From IMG/VR virus record IMGVR_UViG_3300026116_000005, positions 1 to 64,000 of that record: 64,000 bases of DNA, one strand, 5' to 3'. A program made the position numbers and the translations under genes. The stretch's first letter is position 1. Each line of letters opens with the position of its first letter. Shown here piece by piece: positions 40,327 through 51,300 of this stretch. Origin of the DNA: a virus. Below the pieces are notes generated by a model that saw only the letters and a program-made list of their open reading frames with translations, was not told the DNA's origin and made no database searches.

Positions 40327-40902
40327 TTAGTGAGTTAAAAATTTATTGAGTGCTTCGCGGAGGGTGCCGCTTTTATCGTCGGCGAGCGCGATCATTTCTT
40401 CATCAGAAAGCCGGAGGCCTGCATTGAAATCGTGGGGCACAATAACCTGCTCTTCGATCAGGCTTAAATCTTGGGTGTTGGTTGGATGGATTGTGGTCCA
40501 AACCGTGTCTTCTTCAATCAGTAGTAATCGACGCGTGCCCGCCTCCGTAATCCCTCGGTGGCCAGCCTCAATAATCTGGACCTCTCCATTCGGACTCCAG
40601 ACGAGGCAACGTCCCTTGGTCACAAAAAACTGATGCTCGGTGCGGTGAATCTTCGAGGTGATAAGAAGGCCACGGCGCATCGTGATTGTGCGTGTGTAAA
40701 CCCACTCGCCAAGCCGTAGTCCAGGAGTGAATACATGCTCAAGAGGGCAATCAACCTGTGGCCTCCGGCATGCCACTTTCTCGATGTCATCAATCCAAGG
40801 TGCGTCCGTTTTTTCTCTCACCTCATCGTCACGAAGCGGAGCAAGCACACGGGCAATCGGGTGCTCCCAAACCTCTAACGAGACATCTTGTTTTTCTTCC
40901 AT
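40327..40902 (-). CDS. Cupin-like phage protein
   Basis: The 191 residues contain CPLEHVFTPGLRLGEWVYT, HRTEHQFFVTKGRCLVWS and GTRRLLLIEEDTVWTTIHPT, a beta-barrel pattern with metal-type His/Glu residues as in cupins. Similar proteins occur among phage structural genes. An upstream TTG at 40905 is possible, but the ATG at 40902 overlaps the preceding stop as TGATG. Confidence 0.7.
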   Translation of the reverse strand: MEEKQDVSLEVWEHPIARVLAPLRDDEVREKTDAPWIDDIEKVACRRPQVDCPLEHVFTPGLRLGEWVYTRTITMRRGLLITSKIHRTEHQFFVTKGRCLVWSPNGEVQIIEAGHRGITEAGTRRLLLIEEDTVWTTIHPTNTQDLSLIEEQVIVPHDFNAGLRLSDEEMIALADDKSGTLREALNKFLTH

Positions 40903-41873
40903 CAAGAAAGCTGCTGAATCATATATCCACTAAACCGATTTGATCCGTTGTTAATCACTCGGCCTTGCGCTGTCGTGTCATTCAGGGCTGTGACGTAAAC
41001 ATCGACCTTATCGCCCACATTTAGCACACACTGAATCGTGTGATGATAGGTGCGCTGATTTCCGTCGTTTAATCCTGGACCATTATTATAGATCGCAAGC
41101 CCTCCGTGGATTCCGCCATTAACGCGAAATCCAATATAATACCCGGTATCGTTAAACGTTCCTGATGTAAGTTCCATCGCGAGCGTAACCTCAAACTCGT
41201 AAACGCCGTGAGCCTTCGCGAGGTATTGATTCGCACTAAACGCCGACCCGGTGTCGTAATCGGTGGCATCCCAAGTGACCTGGAAGTTTCCACCGAGCGC
41301 AACGGCAGCGAAAAGCTGATCGCCGGTTTTGATTGCGGTGAAAGCAGTCCGGTCAGCCGTTAGACCGCCGCCTGTCGAAATGCCGTCGATGGCCGCAGCA
41401 ATCGCTGCATTCACATCGGTCGTTTTTGCGTAGTCCGCAAGACTTGGAATCCCGGCGGTGACAGCGGCGAACTGATCTTCGTAAACATCGTGCCATGCCC
41501 CATCATAATAAATTTCAACAGCGGTCGCCTTGCCCGATCCATTAAGCTTAAACCAAACATCGTATTTCGTGTTGTCTGGAGTGTCCGCAGAAAGAATGTA
41601 CCTAAGGCTAAGAGGATCGAGCGCCATCGGCACGTATCGGCCAGTGATATAATCAAACGCCTTCCACATGCCCACGGTCGAAGACGTGTCCATCCACGGA
41701 CCAATATCGGACGAAGGCTCGGAAGCCCCGCGCTGGAAAAGTGCAAATTGCTGCGCAGCCAAAATCTCAAGCCCTTCGGCAATTGCGTCGGCAAGCTCCT
41801 GCGGCGTCCCCTGAAAATTATTTGGGAGCGACGTAAAGCGAATGTAGAGAGGGAGTGCGTTTGTATCAGCCAT
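40902..41873 (-). CDS. Fibre protein with C1q-like tip
   Basis: The 323 residues begin with a structural domain (LPLYIRFTSLPNNFQ, then a carbohydrate-module-like WMDTSSTVGMWK). From about 175 onward FTAIKTGDQLFAAVALGGNF, HGVYEFEVTLAMEL and KVDVYVTALNDTT form a C1q/TNF-like jelly roll, a trimeric receptor-binding tip. It probably binds a host surface glycan or protein. Confidence 0.65.
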   Translation of the reverse strand: MADTNALPLYIRFTSLPNNFQGTPQELADAIAEGLEILAAQQFALFQRGASEPSSDIGPWMDTSSTVGMWKAFDYITGRYVPMALDPLSLRYILSADTPDNTKYDVWFKLNGSGKATAVEIYYDGAWHDVYEDQFAAVTAGIPSLADYAKTTDVNAAIAAAIDGISTGGGLTADRTAFTAIKTGDQLFAAVALGGNFQVTWDATDYDTGSAFSANQYLAKAHGVYEFEVTLAMELTSGTFNDTGYYIGFRVNGGIHGGLAIYNNGPGLNDGNQRTYHHTIQCVLNVGDKVDVYVTALNDTTAQGRVINNGSNRFSGYMIQQLS

Positions 41874-42849
41874 GTGGAAGCTCCGGCGAAAGCGGCGTTA
41901 TATGTTGGGCGTGGTTGCGAACTTGAGCGACGCGGTAGTCAGAAACTCGGTATCCGTGCGGCGTGCCGTTAGCCCTCCACTCAATTGTGGTGGCTGGAGC
42001 GATGGGGCTACTAAGCGGGAAAACCGGAAATCCATTATCATCCAATGGAATTAGGAAATACGTTGTGTCTGGGCCGCTATTGGGAGGCTGAATGTCGGTC
42101 GAAACATCGGGGTCTCCTCCTTCTATGAGGTCCACAGGCATCTCGATAGTCTTCTCCCCTCCCATGCCATCAGGAACATTATATATAACGGTCGCGAAGA
42201 ACTGCTGCGCCAAAGCCGAATTTAAACCGAAGGTGTTTGCAACAGGGCGCTGGCCGATAGGGAGGCTAAGATCGAGATCGCCATACCCAACTTCGTCACC
42301 AGGATGATAAGGCGTTCCATTCCCCTCGTCACCAACATAGGTATCGTCAAATCCAGCGAAGTACCTGCGCTGATCGGGGCCGGTGATATTCCAAAAGTAA
42401 AATCTCGATTTGGGAGCGACGCCGCCAATAAGAGTGTTCCACCCCGCCACACCGAGAGAATCGAGCGAGTATTTATGAACGAATACCGTCACGTCATCAC
42501 TGATAATTCCTTCGCTACTATTGAAGGTCATTCGAAAAACAAATGGCCCCATATAGTGATTGAAATGAACTGTCGGAGTAAGGGTATCAGCGTCATCAAT
42601 CGTGACCGAAGCAGGCCCCGAGATCATAGTCCAAGAGATGATGCCTTGATTTGAGCTATCAACAGTTCCTCTCGTGACATGCCCGTTTAATTGCAGTGGG
42701 CTATCCGTGCCAAATCCGTTCGGCATAAACAAGAGGTCGGGTCCGGCATCGATTTCAAAGCCAACGCAGCACGCTCCAGCAGGCGCGACGTAATTCATCT
42801 CGAAGAACCGAGGCGAAAAAGGAGAGAGCGATTTAAATGGCGTCGTCAT
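41866..42849 (-). CDS. PKD-like structural protein
   Basis: MTTPFKSLSPFSPRFFEMNY at 42849 opens 327 residues. QGIISWTMISGPASVTIDD and VHFNHYMGPFVFRMTFN follow the PKD/REJ-like Ig fold (W..vSGP..v). The rest is beta-rich. It overlaps the upstream gene as ATGA. Probably a tail appendage. Confidence 0.65.
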   Translation of the reverse strand: MTTPFKSLSPFSPRFFEMNYVAPAGACCVGFEIDAGPDLLFMPNGFGTDSPLQLNGHVTRGTVDSSNQGIISWTMISGPASVTIDDADTLTPTVHFNHYMGPFVFRMTFNSSEGIISDDVTVFVHKYSLDSLGVAGWNTLIGGVAPKSRFYFWNITGPDQRRYFAGFDDTYVGDEGNGTPYHPGDEVGYGDLDLSLPIGQRPVANTFGLNSALAQQFFATVIYNVPDGMGGEKTIEMPVDLIEGGDPDVSTDIQPPNSGPDTTYFLIPLDDNGFPVFPLSSPIAPATTIEWRANGTPHGYRVSDYRVAQVRNHAQHITPLSPELPHG

Positions 42850-45671
42850 GGTGCGGCGGAATGAATGGCCATGTTGATCGGGTCTGATCCAATCGTGACT
42901 GCGAACGTGTACTGCGTGCCTCCGATAGTCGGGCCGGTAAACGGTGCGTCGCAATCAAACGCCACGAACGTTCCGTCGTACAGGTCGAAGGTGAAGTTGA
43001 CGACTTGCCCGGAAGTGAATGGGCTCCCTTGGAAAGTCAGGCCTTGGCTGCTAAAATCAAAATCAACTCCAGACGGATCAGTGACCATAACGATATTGTT
43101 ATAGTCTGGCGCGTTGACTGTGATGAGTGGCGCAAAATTAACCTGGATCGTGGTGTTTGCGCTGACCGAATTTCCGCGAGGATCAAAGCCCGTGAGCTTC
43201 AGCACGTAGGTTCCAGCTTCAAAGAAATTCACCTGGGTCGCTGGATCGGTGTCGTCCACAAATCCAACCGCTGCGGGTCCGCTCACTTGGCTCCATTTGG
43301 CGAGATTTCCATAGGGAACTCCACCATTCAAAACCAGGCCTATAACATCGCTAGTCAGCACGAGCGGATCATACGTTCCAGGAGATGAGACTGCCGCAGC
43401 CACATGAACCGTCATGTCCGCTGACGTATATAAAGCACCGTCAAACGCCGCAAGACGAAGCACGTAATCACCAATTTGGAAGAATGTGATATTTGTTTCT
43501 GGCTGCGCCTGGTTATCGTAAGACACGGGACCAGGACCGCTCACGACCGACCATTGCTGAGAAAGCTGCGCATGCGGATTTCCGTCATCGGTAACGGTTC
43601 CGGCGAAGTCGGATGTGACGTAATCCTTAAACAGGAAAATGGTACGCTCATCGGGCACCGTGACCACCGGAGCGGCGTTATCTGGCGTGTCCGGCGTCGA
43701 TGGGGTGATAATGTCGGAGCATTCGCATAGCTGCTCAGAAAGAAGCTGTGCATACCCCAGCGCGCCGCGATCCGCGTCCTTCTGAGAAATGAAGCTCTCC
43801 CAAGTAGCCGTCGAAGTGATGGGAGCGCCGGTGCGATCACACTGAATCGTCGCGCTCTTGGTTGAGGTGAACTTTTCGAAGGGGCAGGTATAGACATTCC
43901 TCTCCAAGGCCGAGCAGCCATTCTCAGAAAGCGAGCGATCCTCGTCCTCGTCAGGCTCGCAAATGCCAGAAATCCGGTCGTCATCGAGCGACGCAACGAT
44001 GTCCACGCCCCAAACACCAAACCGCCCGGACCACATCACGAGAACCGAGAAGGCTCGGTCCACGTTATTTGGATGCGGGGATTCAACGCCGCCTTGATTG
44101 CAGGGTCCAAGCGGAACGTCGGCTTGAGTCAGAATCAAACGACTTTGAGGACGGTGGCCATTCATACACGTCGTCCGGTCGTAAAGCTGATCGTTATATA
44201 TACCGCCTGGATTAGCGCGGATTTCCTTCGTGCAAATCTTGGTCCATCCGCCGCGCGTTCCGCAGACTGAAACCATGAGCGAAACGTCTCCAAGAATTTC
44301 AGAGGCGTGAACGCGAGCAAAGTGAAACCGCTTCATCGCGAGCGGAGAGACGCCGTTATCGCTAGAGCTGGCGGGGCGAGAAAGGTTGTGCTCGCGAAGC
44401 TGAACAAAGCACGGGATGTTTTGGCCGTTGTCTTTGTGGTCTCGCTGGAACGCCTCCCAAATTCGGTTGCATCCGTCTTCGTCTCTCGAAGCGAAAAAGA
44501 TGCGCTGCTCTCCGTCGACCATGAGCTTGATCCATTGCACAGGCCTCCAGCCTGTCCAGTAGGATGCCCAGGCCTTCTGGCCACCATCGAGCGCCGCTTG
44601 ATCCATGCACCACGTATGCCGATTATATTTCGATCCAGACGGCACCGACATCAAAAGATAATTTTCGTGAGCCACTGAGCAAACGCCCGAGAGGTTCGGC
44701 CCAAGGTTAGCCTTGGAGCACATCATTTCATTGTCCTGGATGTCCATCCGGGAAGTGCGATTGAGCGCGAGGGCTTGGTCAGAATTGATAAGACCAACCG
44801 AACTCATCCACCAGATAAGTCCGTACTGCGTGACAATGGAAAGCGGCGCGACGCACCCAACGTTATTAAAGCACGGTGCCTGAAAGTTTGCGGTCGATAG
44901 CCATGTAGTGCGATCTTGAATACTGCTTTGGAAGTATGTCGCCTGGGCCTCCGTAAAAACAATGATCCCGAGCTTGTCCGGGGTCTCGACGATTCCAGTG
45001 CAATCACTCGGAAGATAAAATGCACGAGCTTCGTTAAGATACTGGGTCTCGGTGAACTTAGTCGGATTGCCCGCATCCGAAGCGAAGAGCATCGGACCGC
45101 GAGCGACCCACAAACGATTTCCCGACCACTTCATCCACAGGCCTATAAACGTTTCATCGAAGCCCGGCGGCGTCGCATCTTGGTTTGAAGGTGTTGGGTT
45201 GAGATGGCGAGAAGTGCCGCCATCCCAAAATGCAGCGCGAGTCACGCCATCTTGCATCATGAGCACTTGGTAAGGTCTATCGAGCGAAACGAGCGTACCG
45301 TCCGGCTCGTAGTCGGTGCTCTTTAAGCAGCTCTCAAAAGTGACGTGCTTGCTGTTAGGGTTGAACTGAATGTTCGGCAACCGGCGCACCACTTTAAACG
45401 GAGCTGGGGAAACATAGACAAGTCCATCGATTGCATAGACGATATGCGGGACGCCCGATGACGGCGTAAATCCAGTTGCTCCCTGCAAATTATTTCCGCC
45501 AATCAGAAGCCTAGAAATCGAGCCCGGTCGCGTCTGGATAATGCCACCACGGTTAACGCAATTCATCGCCGCAACGTACTCGCTGGCGCTCAGTGAATCC
45601 GCAGCCGAGTAGGAATCGCACCCCGCGACAAAATAACTACTGGCGTCGGAAAGTAACTGGCTATCTGGCAT
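42846..45671 (-). CDS. Large tail protein with C-terminal PKD-like repeats
   Basis: The 941 residues start with a beta-propeller-like part (NRGGIIQTRPGSISRLLIGG, LWMKWSGNRLWVARGPMLFA), the makeup of phage tail nozzle or tube proteins. From about residue 664, three Ig/PKD-like units follow (QLSQQWSVVSGPGPVSYDN, AKWSQVSGPAAVGFVDD). The fusion of nozzle-like and PKD repeats suggests an adhesive tail tip. Confidence 0.65.
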   Translation of the reverse strand: MPDSQLLSDASSYFVAGCDSYSAADSLSASEYVAAMNCVNRGGIIQTRPGSISRLLIGGNNLQGATGFTPSSGVPHIVYAIDGLVYVSPAPFKVVRRLPNIQFNPNSKHVTFESCLKSTDYEPDGTLVSLDRPYQVLMMQDGVTRAAFWDGGTSRHLNPTPSNQDATPPGFDETFIGLWMKWSGNRLWVARGPMLFASDAGNPTKFTETQYLNEARAFYLPSDCTGIVETPDKLGIIVFTEAQATYFQSSIQDRTTWLSTANFQAPCFNNVGCVAPLSIVTQYGLIWWMSSVGLINSDQALALNRTSRMDIQDNEMMCSKANLGPNLSGVCSVAHENYLLMSVPSGSKYNRHTWCMDQAALDGGQKAWASYWTGWRPVQWIKLMVDGEQRIFFASRDEDGCNRIWEAFQRDHKDNGQNIPCFVQLREHNLSRPASSSDNGVSPLAMKRFHFARVHASEILGDVSLMVSVCGTRGGWTKICTKEIRANPGGIYNDQLYDRTTCMNGHRPQSRLILTQADVPLGPCNQGGVESPHPNNVDRAFSVLVMWSGRFGVWGVDIVASLDDDRISGICEPDEDEDRSLSENGCSALERNVYTCPFEKFTSTKSATIQCDRTGAPITSTATWESFISQKDADRGALGYAQLLSEQLCECSDIITPSTPDTPDNAAPVVTVPDERTIFLFKDYVTSDFAGTVTDDGNPHAQLSQQWSVVSGPGPVSYDNQAQPETNITFFQIGDYVLRLAAFDGALYTSADMTVHVAAAVSSPGTYDPLVLTSDVIGLVLNGGVPYGNLAKWSQVSGPAAVGFVDDTDPATQVNFFEAGTYVLKLTGFDPRGNSVSANTTIQVNFAPLITVNAPDYNNIVMVTDPSGVDFDFSSQGLTFQGSPFTSGQVVNFTFDLYDGTFVAFDCDAPFTGPTIGGTQYTFAVTIGSDPINMAIHSAAP

Positions 45672-45674
45672 GGC

Positions 45675-46652
45675 TTATCTTGGGTAGTGGAGGCCTCGGC
45701 ATCCGCCTCGACCATCCCAAATAGAATCATATTCGTTGATCGTATCGTAAACAATCTGGGGACCGATTGCCGTGGGCGTCTTATTCACGTCTTCTTCTTC
45801 AGAGAGCATGCGAGCGCCCTCCTCTTCGGCCTGGCGGGCACTGTCGTATTTGTCCTGCTCATACAGCTTCACCGCTTTGACGGCGAGCTGAAGGGCGAGA
45901 GTGTTCTGGATATTGATCCAGTCATTGAGGGAGCGAATTTCGGTGTAAGACTTACGATATTTGATCCGCGCCCATTTTGCGCCTTGGGCAATTCTGATTC
46001 GCTTATAGCGAGGGTTCGTATCGGTTGGCTCATAATAACCAACCAGTACCTTCGTGTTCGTGACCGGATCAATCGCAACCAGACGGATAAATCCGTTTGT
46101 AACCACTTTTGTGATACGTTCAATCCTGGCAATCAGCGGAGCGGATGGATTGACGAGCGGGTATCCAACCACAGTTGGAACGAGAAAGCCTTCCTCCAGA
46201 TTCCCGTTTGCGCCTGGAGTATAAATTTTTTTTCCGTTCACATCATAACCGAAAACACGGACTGCCTTATTATTGTCCGAAGTGCTTTCGACGACCGCAA
46301 CCAGCTTACTCGGAGCCGCTGGATCGCGAAACGTCACCACGTCCCCAAGGACATCGGTATAGCCTGGATCAGTCCACTTCTCGCTACCCACGCCACCAGA
46401 ATGAAATTGATACCAGTCGTCCCGAAGAAAGGTCGTGCCGCACGCCGTGTTCACGCCGAGCACCGCCTGAACAAAATTCGGAAGCGTGACGCATTCATCG
46501 CACACCGAAATATCGAGCACGCCCAGGCTCGCATCGTAGTTCGCCTTCTTTTCGAGAAGGCGGATCGCTTTCGTGATCGCAGCGAAGACAGCGACCTGAT
46601 CGCAACTTTGATACTCCCTCTTGGCGGTCTCGTAAAAATCGGCGGTGAGCAT
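45675..46652 (-). CDS. Putative tail-tube or head-tail adaptor protein
   Basis: The 325 residues include a helical start (KREYQSCDQVAVFAAITKAI), a beta-rich middle (DVVTFRDPAAPSKLVAVVE, RVFGYDVNGKKIY) and a helical end with KSYTEIRSLNDWINIQNTL. This is a recurring phage protein next to the tail nozzle; role inferred from position. Confidence 0.55.
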   Translation of the reverse strand: MLTADFYETAKREYQSCDQVAVFAAITKAIRLLEKKANYDASLGVLDISVCDECVTLPNFVQAVLGVNTACGTTFLRDDWYQFHSGGVGSEKWTDPGYTDVLGDVVTFRDPAAPSKLVAVVESTSDNNKAVRVFGYDVNGKKIYTPGANGNLEEGFLVPTVVGYPLVNPSAPLIARIERITKVVTNGFIRLVAIDPVTNTKVLVGYYEPTDTNPRYKRIRIAQGAKWARIKYRKSYTEIRSLNDWINIQNTLALQLAVKAVKLYEQDKYDSARQAEEEGARMLSEEEDVNKTPTAIGPQIVYDTINEYDSIWDGRGGCRGLHYPR

Positions 46653-46656
46653 GAGC

Positions 46657-47022
46657 TTAATCCTCCTCGTTCGTTTCCTCGGCGTTGATCTCTTTCGCCT
46701 GCGCTTTTTGAATTTTCTTGTCCTGCAATTCGTCGAGCGTGTCGGACAAACCCTTAGACGAAGATTTTGGTTTCTTATTCAAAGATTTGATCGCAGTGAC
46801 CTCGAAGCTGTGGGAATGGTGTTCTCCATTCTTGTCTTTGCGAGTCGTCGTCTCGTGCTTACGAAAGCGGATGTGAGCTTCGCCCTCCTCGGGGAGGTTT
46901 AGCTTTCCATCAAAGTGCATCGAGGGATAATACTTCTTGTCCTCTTTGTCTTCGCGCGGGACCTCTTTGAGCGGCATCGGCTCGCGTCCAAGGTCTAAGA
47001 ATCCATCAGTTGAGTCGTTCAC
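46657..47022 (-). CDS. Small conserved structural-region protein
   Basis: The 121 residues contain KKYYPSMHFDGKLNLP, GEAHIRFRKHETTTR and a charged helical tail. A YYPSxxxDGKLDLPxxGE pattern recurs in phages near capsid and tail genes; a capsid-staple role has been proposed for similar proteins. Role here is inferred. Confidence 0.6.
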   Translation of the reverse strand: MNDSTDGFLDLGREPMPLKEVPREDKEDKKYYPSMHFDGKLNLPEEGEAHIRFRKHETTTRKDKNGEHHSHSFEVTAIKSLNKKPKSSSKGLSDTLDELQDKKIQKAQAKEINAEETNEED

Positions 47023-47110
47023 GGATTTTACGATGTTTTTAAGCCTATGAAAGGCGAGGGGTTACGAGTGCAATGAATGAGAGTTTTACGAAGGTAAATC
47101 CAGCAAGAAA

Positions 47111-48328
47111 TTAGATGTGAATCGCGCCAGGCGGACGATAGCCGTCTTTGAGGTTCACGAGATGCGCTTTCACCCAGCAAACCTCGCGCTGATCTTTTTC
47201 AGTTGTATAGAGTCTGACCGCCTGAAATCTAACTGGCGTGTCTATATACTTTGCCCAATTTCTGTCCGTGTAATATAAAAAAGAATTCTCGTTCCAAAAC
47301 GAAACGTGCGTCGGGTCTTGGAATGCTCCTCGTCCATCAGTCGAGGGGACCTGGCAAAATAACCACCCGCCGGGAACAAGCACGCGGCGAACCTCTTTCA
47401 TTGTGTGAACTGAATCTAGAAGATGTTCGAAGGTGTCGAAAGATCGGATCACTCCTACGCTATTGTCTTCGAGCTTCCATGTTTCGTTTAGATCGGAAAT
47501 TATATCGGCATCTTTAAGATCAACCGTGGTATATCCATTCTTTGCGTTCATCCTTCCTCCGACCTCAATCTTTAGGAGTTTGTTTTCATCGCTCCACTTC
47601 TCGACCATGCCTTCTATATATTGGTCATAGATTCGCATGACGTTCTCCTGAATCTCTCTGTTGTGAATGAAGGAGGCGTTCTCTCGGGTGTGACGGTAAA
47701 TATATAATGGCCTGTCGATATGCCTAAACTTAGTGACCATGAAAAAACGGCACATTAAATCCTGGTCATCTAATACCCTCATCTCTGTGCTGTAGCCTCC
47801 AATCGCATCGTAAACTGATTTCCTGAAAGCGCGAAGATGGTTTGGCGCATACCAGATTCGAGATACCGCCTCGGGTGACGGAGGAAATTGGACAGTCTCA
47901 TTAACCTTCACATCTCCGATTTCAATCGTCCTGTACTTCCAGCCAAAAACATCGGAGTAAGGGACTGGCGACTCGCCCTTGTCGTCAAGGTCAACCGTAT
48001 TTGAATAGACAAATCCAATTTCAGGATCGCGAAAGGCCTCGATAACCTCAGAGACCGCGCCTCGTCCTAAGAGGTCATCGTGATCCAACTCCAGAAGAAT
48101 ATCTCCCTCGGCCTTGCTACATGCGAATGCCTTCAAAGGGCCAACCCATCCGCGAGTGTCTTCGCAGTAAAAATGCTTAATCCGATGATCCCGTAGCGAC
48201 TCAACTTTCCTGGCTCCGTTATTATATACGATGATCCACTCGTGAAACGGCTGGTCTTTGATCGACTGCCAAATTTGTTCGAGAAACTTGGCGTTGTGCG
48301 TTGGCGTAAAAATACTGACTTTAAGCAT
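47111..48328 (-). CDS. Glycosyltransferase family 2 fused to a SAM methyltransferase
   Basis: The 405 residues hold a GT2 domain (VSIFTPTHNAKFLEQIW; DxD in LLELDHDDLL around residue 97; residues 1-230) and a class I methyltransferase (IEVGGRMNAKNGYTTVDL, SFDTFEHLLDSVHTMKEVRRVLVPGG; residues 250-405). It could add a sugar and methylate it. It sits between structural genes, so the virion fibres are likely substrates. Confidence 0.8.
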   Translation of the reverse strand: MLKVSIFTPTHNAKFLEQIWQSIKDQPFHEWIIVYNNGARKVESLRDHRIKHFYCEDTRGWVGPLKAFACSKAEGDILLELDHDDLLGRGAVSEVIEAFRDPEIGFVYSNTVDLDDKGESPVPYSDVFGWKYRTIEIGDVKVNETVQFPPSPEAVSRIWYAPNHLRAFRKSVYDAIGGYSTEMRVLDDQDLMCRFFMVTKFRHIDRPLYIYRHTRENASFIHNREIQENVMRIYDQYIEGMVEKWSDENKLLKIEVGGRMNAKNGYTTVDLKDADIISDLNETWKLEDNSVGVIRSFDTFEHLLDSVHTMKEVRRVLVPGGWLFCQVPSTDGRGAFQDPTHVSFWNENSFLYYTDRNWAKYIDTPVRFQAVRLYTTEKDQREVCWVKAHLVNLKDGYRPPGAIHI

Positions 48329-48347
48329 AGGGGTTAAACCAAATCAC

Positions 48348-51300
48348 TCAGGCGATCCAAGTTCCACAGAAATAAGTGTATGCCCCATATCGGGTGCAGG
48401 TTGTGTCAGTTGCGCCGTAAACCTGGACTGTGTCTCCAGCCGTTAACGACAAAACGATTGATGAATTCGCCATTCGAGTCCCGATACCACGGCTCCCGGC
48501 AATGGCGCTTCCATTTTTATAGAACGTGAGATAATGCATTGCGCTTCCATCTCCAGCCCACCCCGCGCTAAAACTATAAATTCCGGTCACGGGAGCGGTG
48601 AACGTGCTTGTGCTAGTATTCCACGTACTCAGCGGGTCGGTTTGAACGGAATCAAATGCGAGTAACCTATCCGCTCCAGAGGTGAGCGTCGCGTTTGAAA
48701 CAAGTGTGACAGAGAAGCCGTACTGGACTCCGCTTCCAACGGTCCTAAGCCCTCCTATATAGCTTGGATCAGACGTGAAGTACCGGAAGAAATCCACCAT
48801 GAATTGTGGAGTTGGGCTTTCACTCGCATCGTTCGAAACGCCAAAAGATATTCCGATTTGATTGACCGTGATCGCGAGCGTGCCGGAGTAGAAAATAATC
48901 CAGCCACTACCAGTTAACGAAATCCAGAACGTGAACGTCGTTCCAACCCGCTTAACCTTTAAGTAAACGGAATCGTAAATTTTATCGGTAAGAGTCGACT
49001 CTGAAACCACCGATCCGAACGTGGTTGAGTTTGTATAGTTTAGAATCGAAGCCGTCGTATTCGGGCTTCCTGAGTGGCGCATAATACCCCACGTCACGAG
49101 GGCCGATGTGGTTGGCGCTGAAACGAGGTTGGTCCCTAGGAGGAAACCAATGCGCCAGTCGCCCGCCGGAGAGCCATTCACCGCTATGCGCAAAACGGCT
49201 GAGAAATCTCCCGATGGGAGGGTTTGAAAAATGCCCTGAATTTTTTCGCCCGAGTGAACAGTCATCACTGCTTTGATGAGGCTGTCCGCCTGAGTTAGCG
49301 TCATTCCACTCGAATTAAGCTGAGTCCACCGCGCATTGAGCGATGCGTCCGTGAAATCATCGTCGAGAGAACTTGGCGAAGTCGCAGGCTTGTTAGGGTC
49401 GTAATAAGTGAAAGAAGTGCCGCCTCCACCGCCTCCACCGCCTCCAGATGCGCCTTGCGCGCCCTGAGCGCCCTGCGGCCCCTGGACGGTGCTTGCAGCG
49501 CCTTGATTGCCCTGGTTGCCCTGGTTTCCTTGGGTCCCCTGATTTCCTTGATTTCCTTGGGTCCCCTGTGGCCCTTGCGCGCCGGTAGAGCCCTGTGCGC
49601 CTTGCGGACCTGTCGATCCCGTGGCCCCCTGCGGACCTTGCGGGCCAGTAGAGCCGGTCGCGCCGGTGCTTCCCTGCGGTCCCGCTGAACCCGTCGCGCC
49701 TTGTGGCCCCTGCACGGTCGACGCCGCGCCTTGCGGACCTTGAGGACCAGTGCTTCCGGTCGCACCTTGGTTGCCTTGATTTCCTTGAGAGCCAGTCGAT
49801 CCGGTCGAACCTTGAGGACCTGCGGAGCCCGTAGCGCCTTGTGGTCCAGTGGAACCTGCTGCGCCTTGCGGACCTTGATTTCCACTATATACAAATGACA
49901 ATATAACCTCTTCACCATTGGTGAATGGATTTAGAGCGGACGCGATATAAGTAACGTCTAGCTGCTTATATCCTCCAGACCCCGTGCCGACCGACCCAGT
50001 CAGCATGAGGATAGCCCACCGAGCATTATTAGAAACGGCTGTGACTTTAATGATCCCTCGATTTGAAGATGTGCCTTGATCGTCGAAGGCGTTAAGCCAT
50101 CCAGACACGTCGGTCCCTGCCTCATTATACATACTCACATACAGGTGAGCGTAAGAGGCTGGCGTGAGAGTATCGAAGTTAAGATTGCCCGACCCCGGAT
50201 CGCTATTGCTGGTCGCGTTGCTAAATTTAAACTGGTGACTATCGCCGCCAAAAAGTCCGTAGCCCTGAGCGCCCTGGTTGCCTTGTGAGCCTTGATTACC
50301 CTGAGAACCTTGGCTTCCAGTTGCGCCTTGCGCCCCTTGCGCTCCAGTCGATCCCTGTGGTCCAGTCGAACCAGTAGCTCCCTGTGATCCGGTCGAGCCT
50401 TGCGGACCGGCCGCGCCCGTTGAGCCCTGAGGCCCAGTTGATCCGGTAGCACCTTGCGGACCCTGCACCGTACTCGCCGCACCTGTCGCGCCTTGCGGAC
50501 CGGTGCTGCCAGTTGATCCTTGAGCGCCCTGTGGGCCTTGCGCGCCCTGTGGGCCGGGGTCTCCACTATAGCAAAACGACATGACGACTTCTTCGCCATC
50601 TATAAAAGGATTATTCGCCGAGTAGGTATATATGACTCCGATTTTTCTGTAGCCTCCCGTTTTGATTTCAACGTCACCCGTCACAATCAAAACAGCATAA
50701 CGCTCATTATCCGCAACTGCGGTGAGCTTAATGATTCCGTGATTTGTAGGAGCGCCGTGGTAATCGAAAGAATCGAGCCAGCCTGAAACCTCAGTTCCAG
50801 ACTCATCGTAAAGGCTTGCGTATATAAATGCGTAGTCAGCCGGAGTAGCAGAGTCTAAGCGAATGTATCCACTTCCTGGATCGCTATCAGTGGTAGAGGT
50901 GGAAAATAAAAACTGGAAGCTATCTCCTCCGTAGAGCCCGGTGAGACCTTGATTGCCCTGGCTGCCTTGTGATCCGGTCGAGCCCTGCGGCCCCTGCGAT
51001 CCAGCCGCGCCAGTTGCACCTTGGCTGCCTTGCGGACCAGTCGAGCCGGTTGCACCCTGCGGACCCGTAGAGCCAGCCGCGCCCTGAGCGCCTTGGCTGC
51101 CCGATCCCGTTGCGCCCTGTGGGCCTTGGGGGCCGGTCGATCCAGTCGAGCCCTGTGGGCCAGCGCCGCCAGTCGCGCCAGTCGAGCCCTGCGCTCCGGG
51201 GACACCTTGCGCGCCGCCCTCGCCTTGGTAGCCCTGATTGCCCTGCGGCCCCTGGTAGCCCATATCTCCCATCGGACCCTGAGCGCCTTGGGCACCCTGC

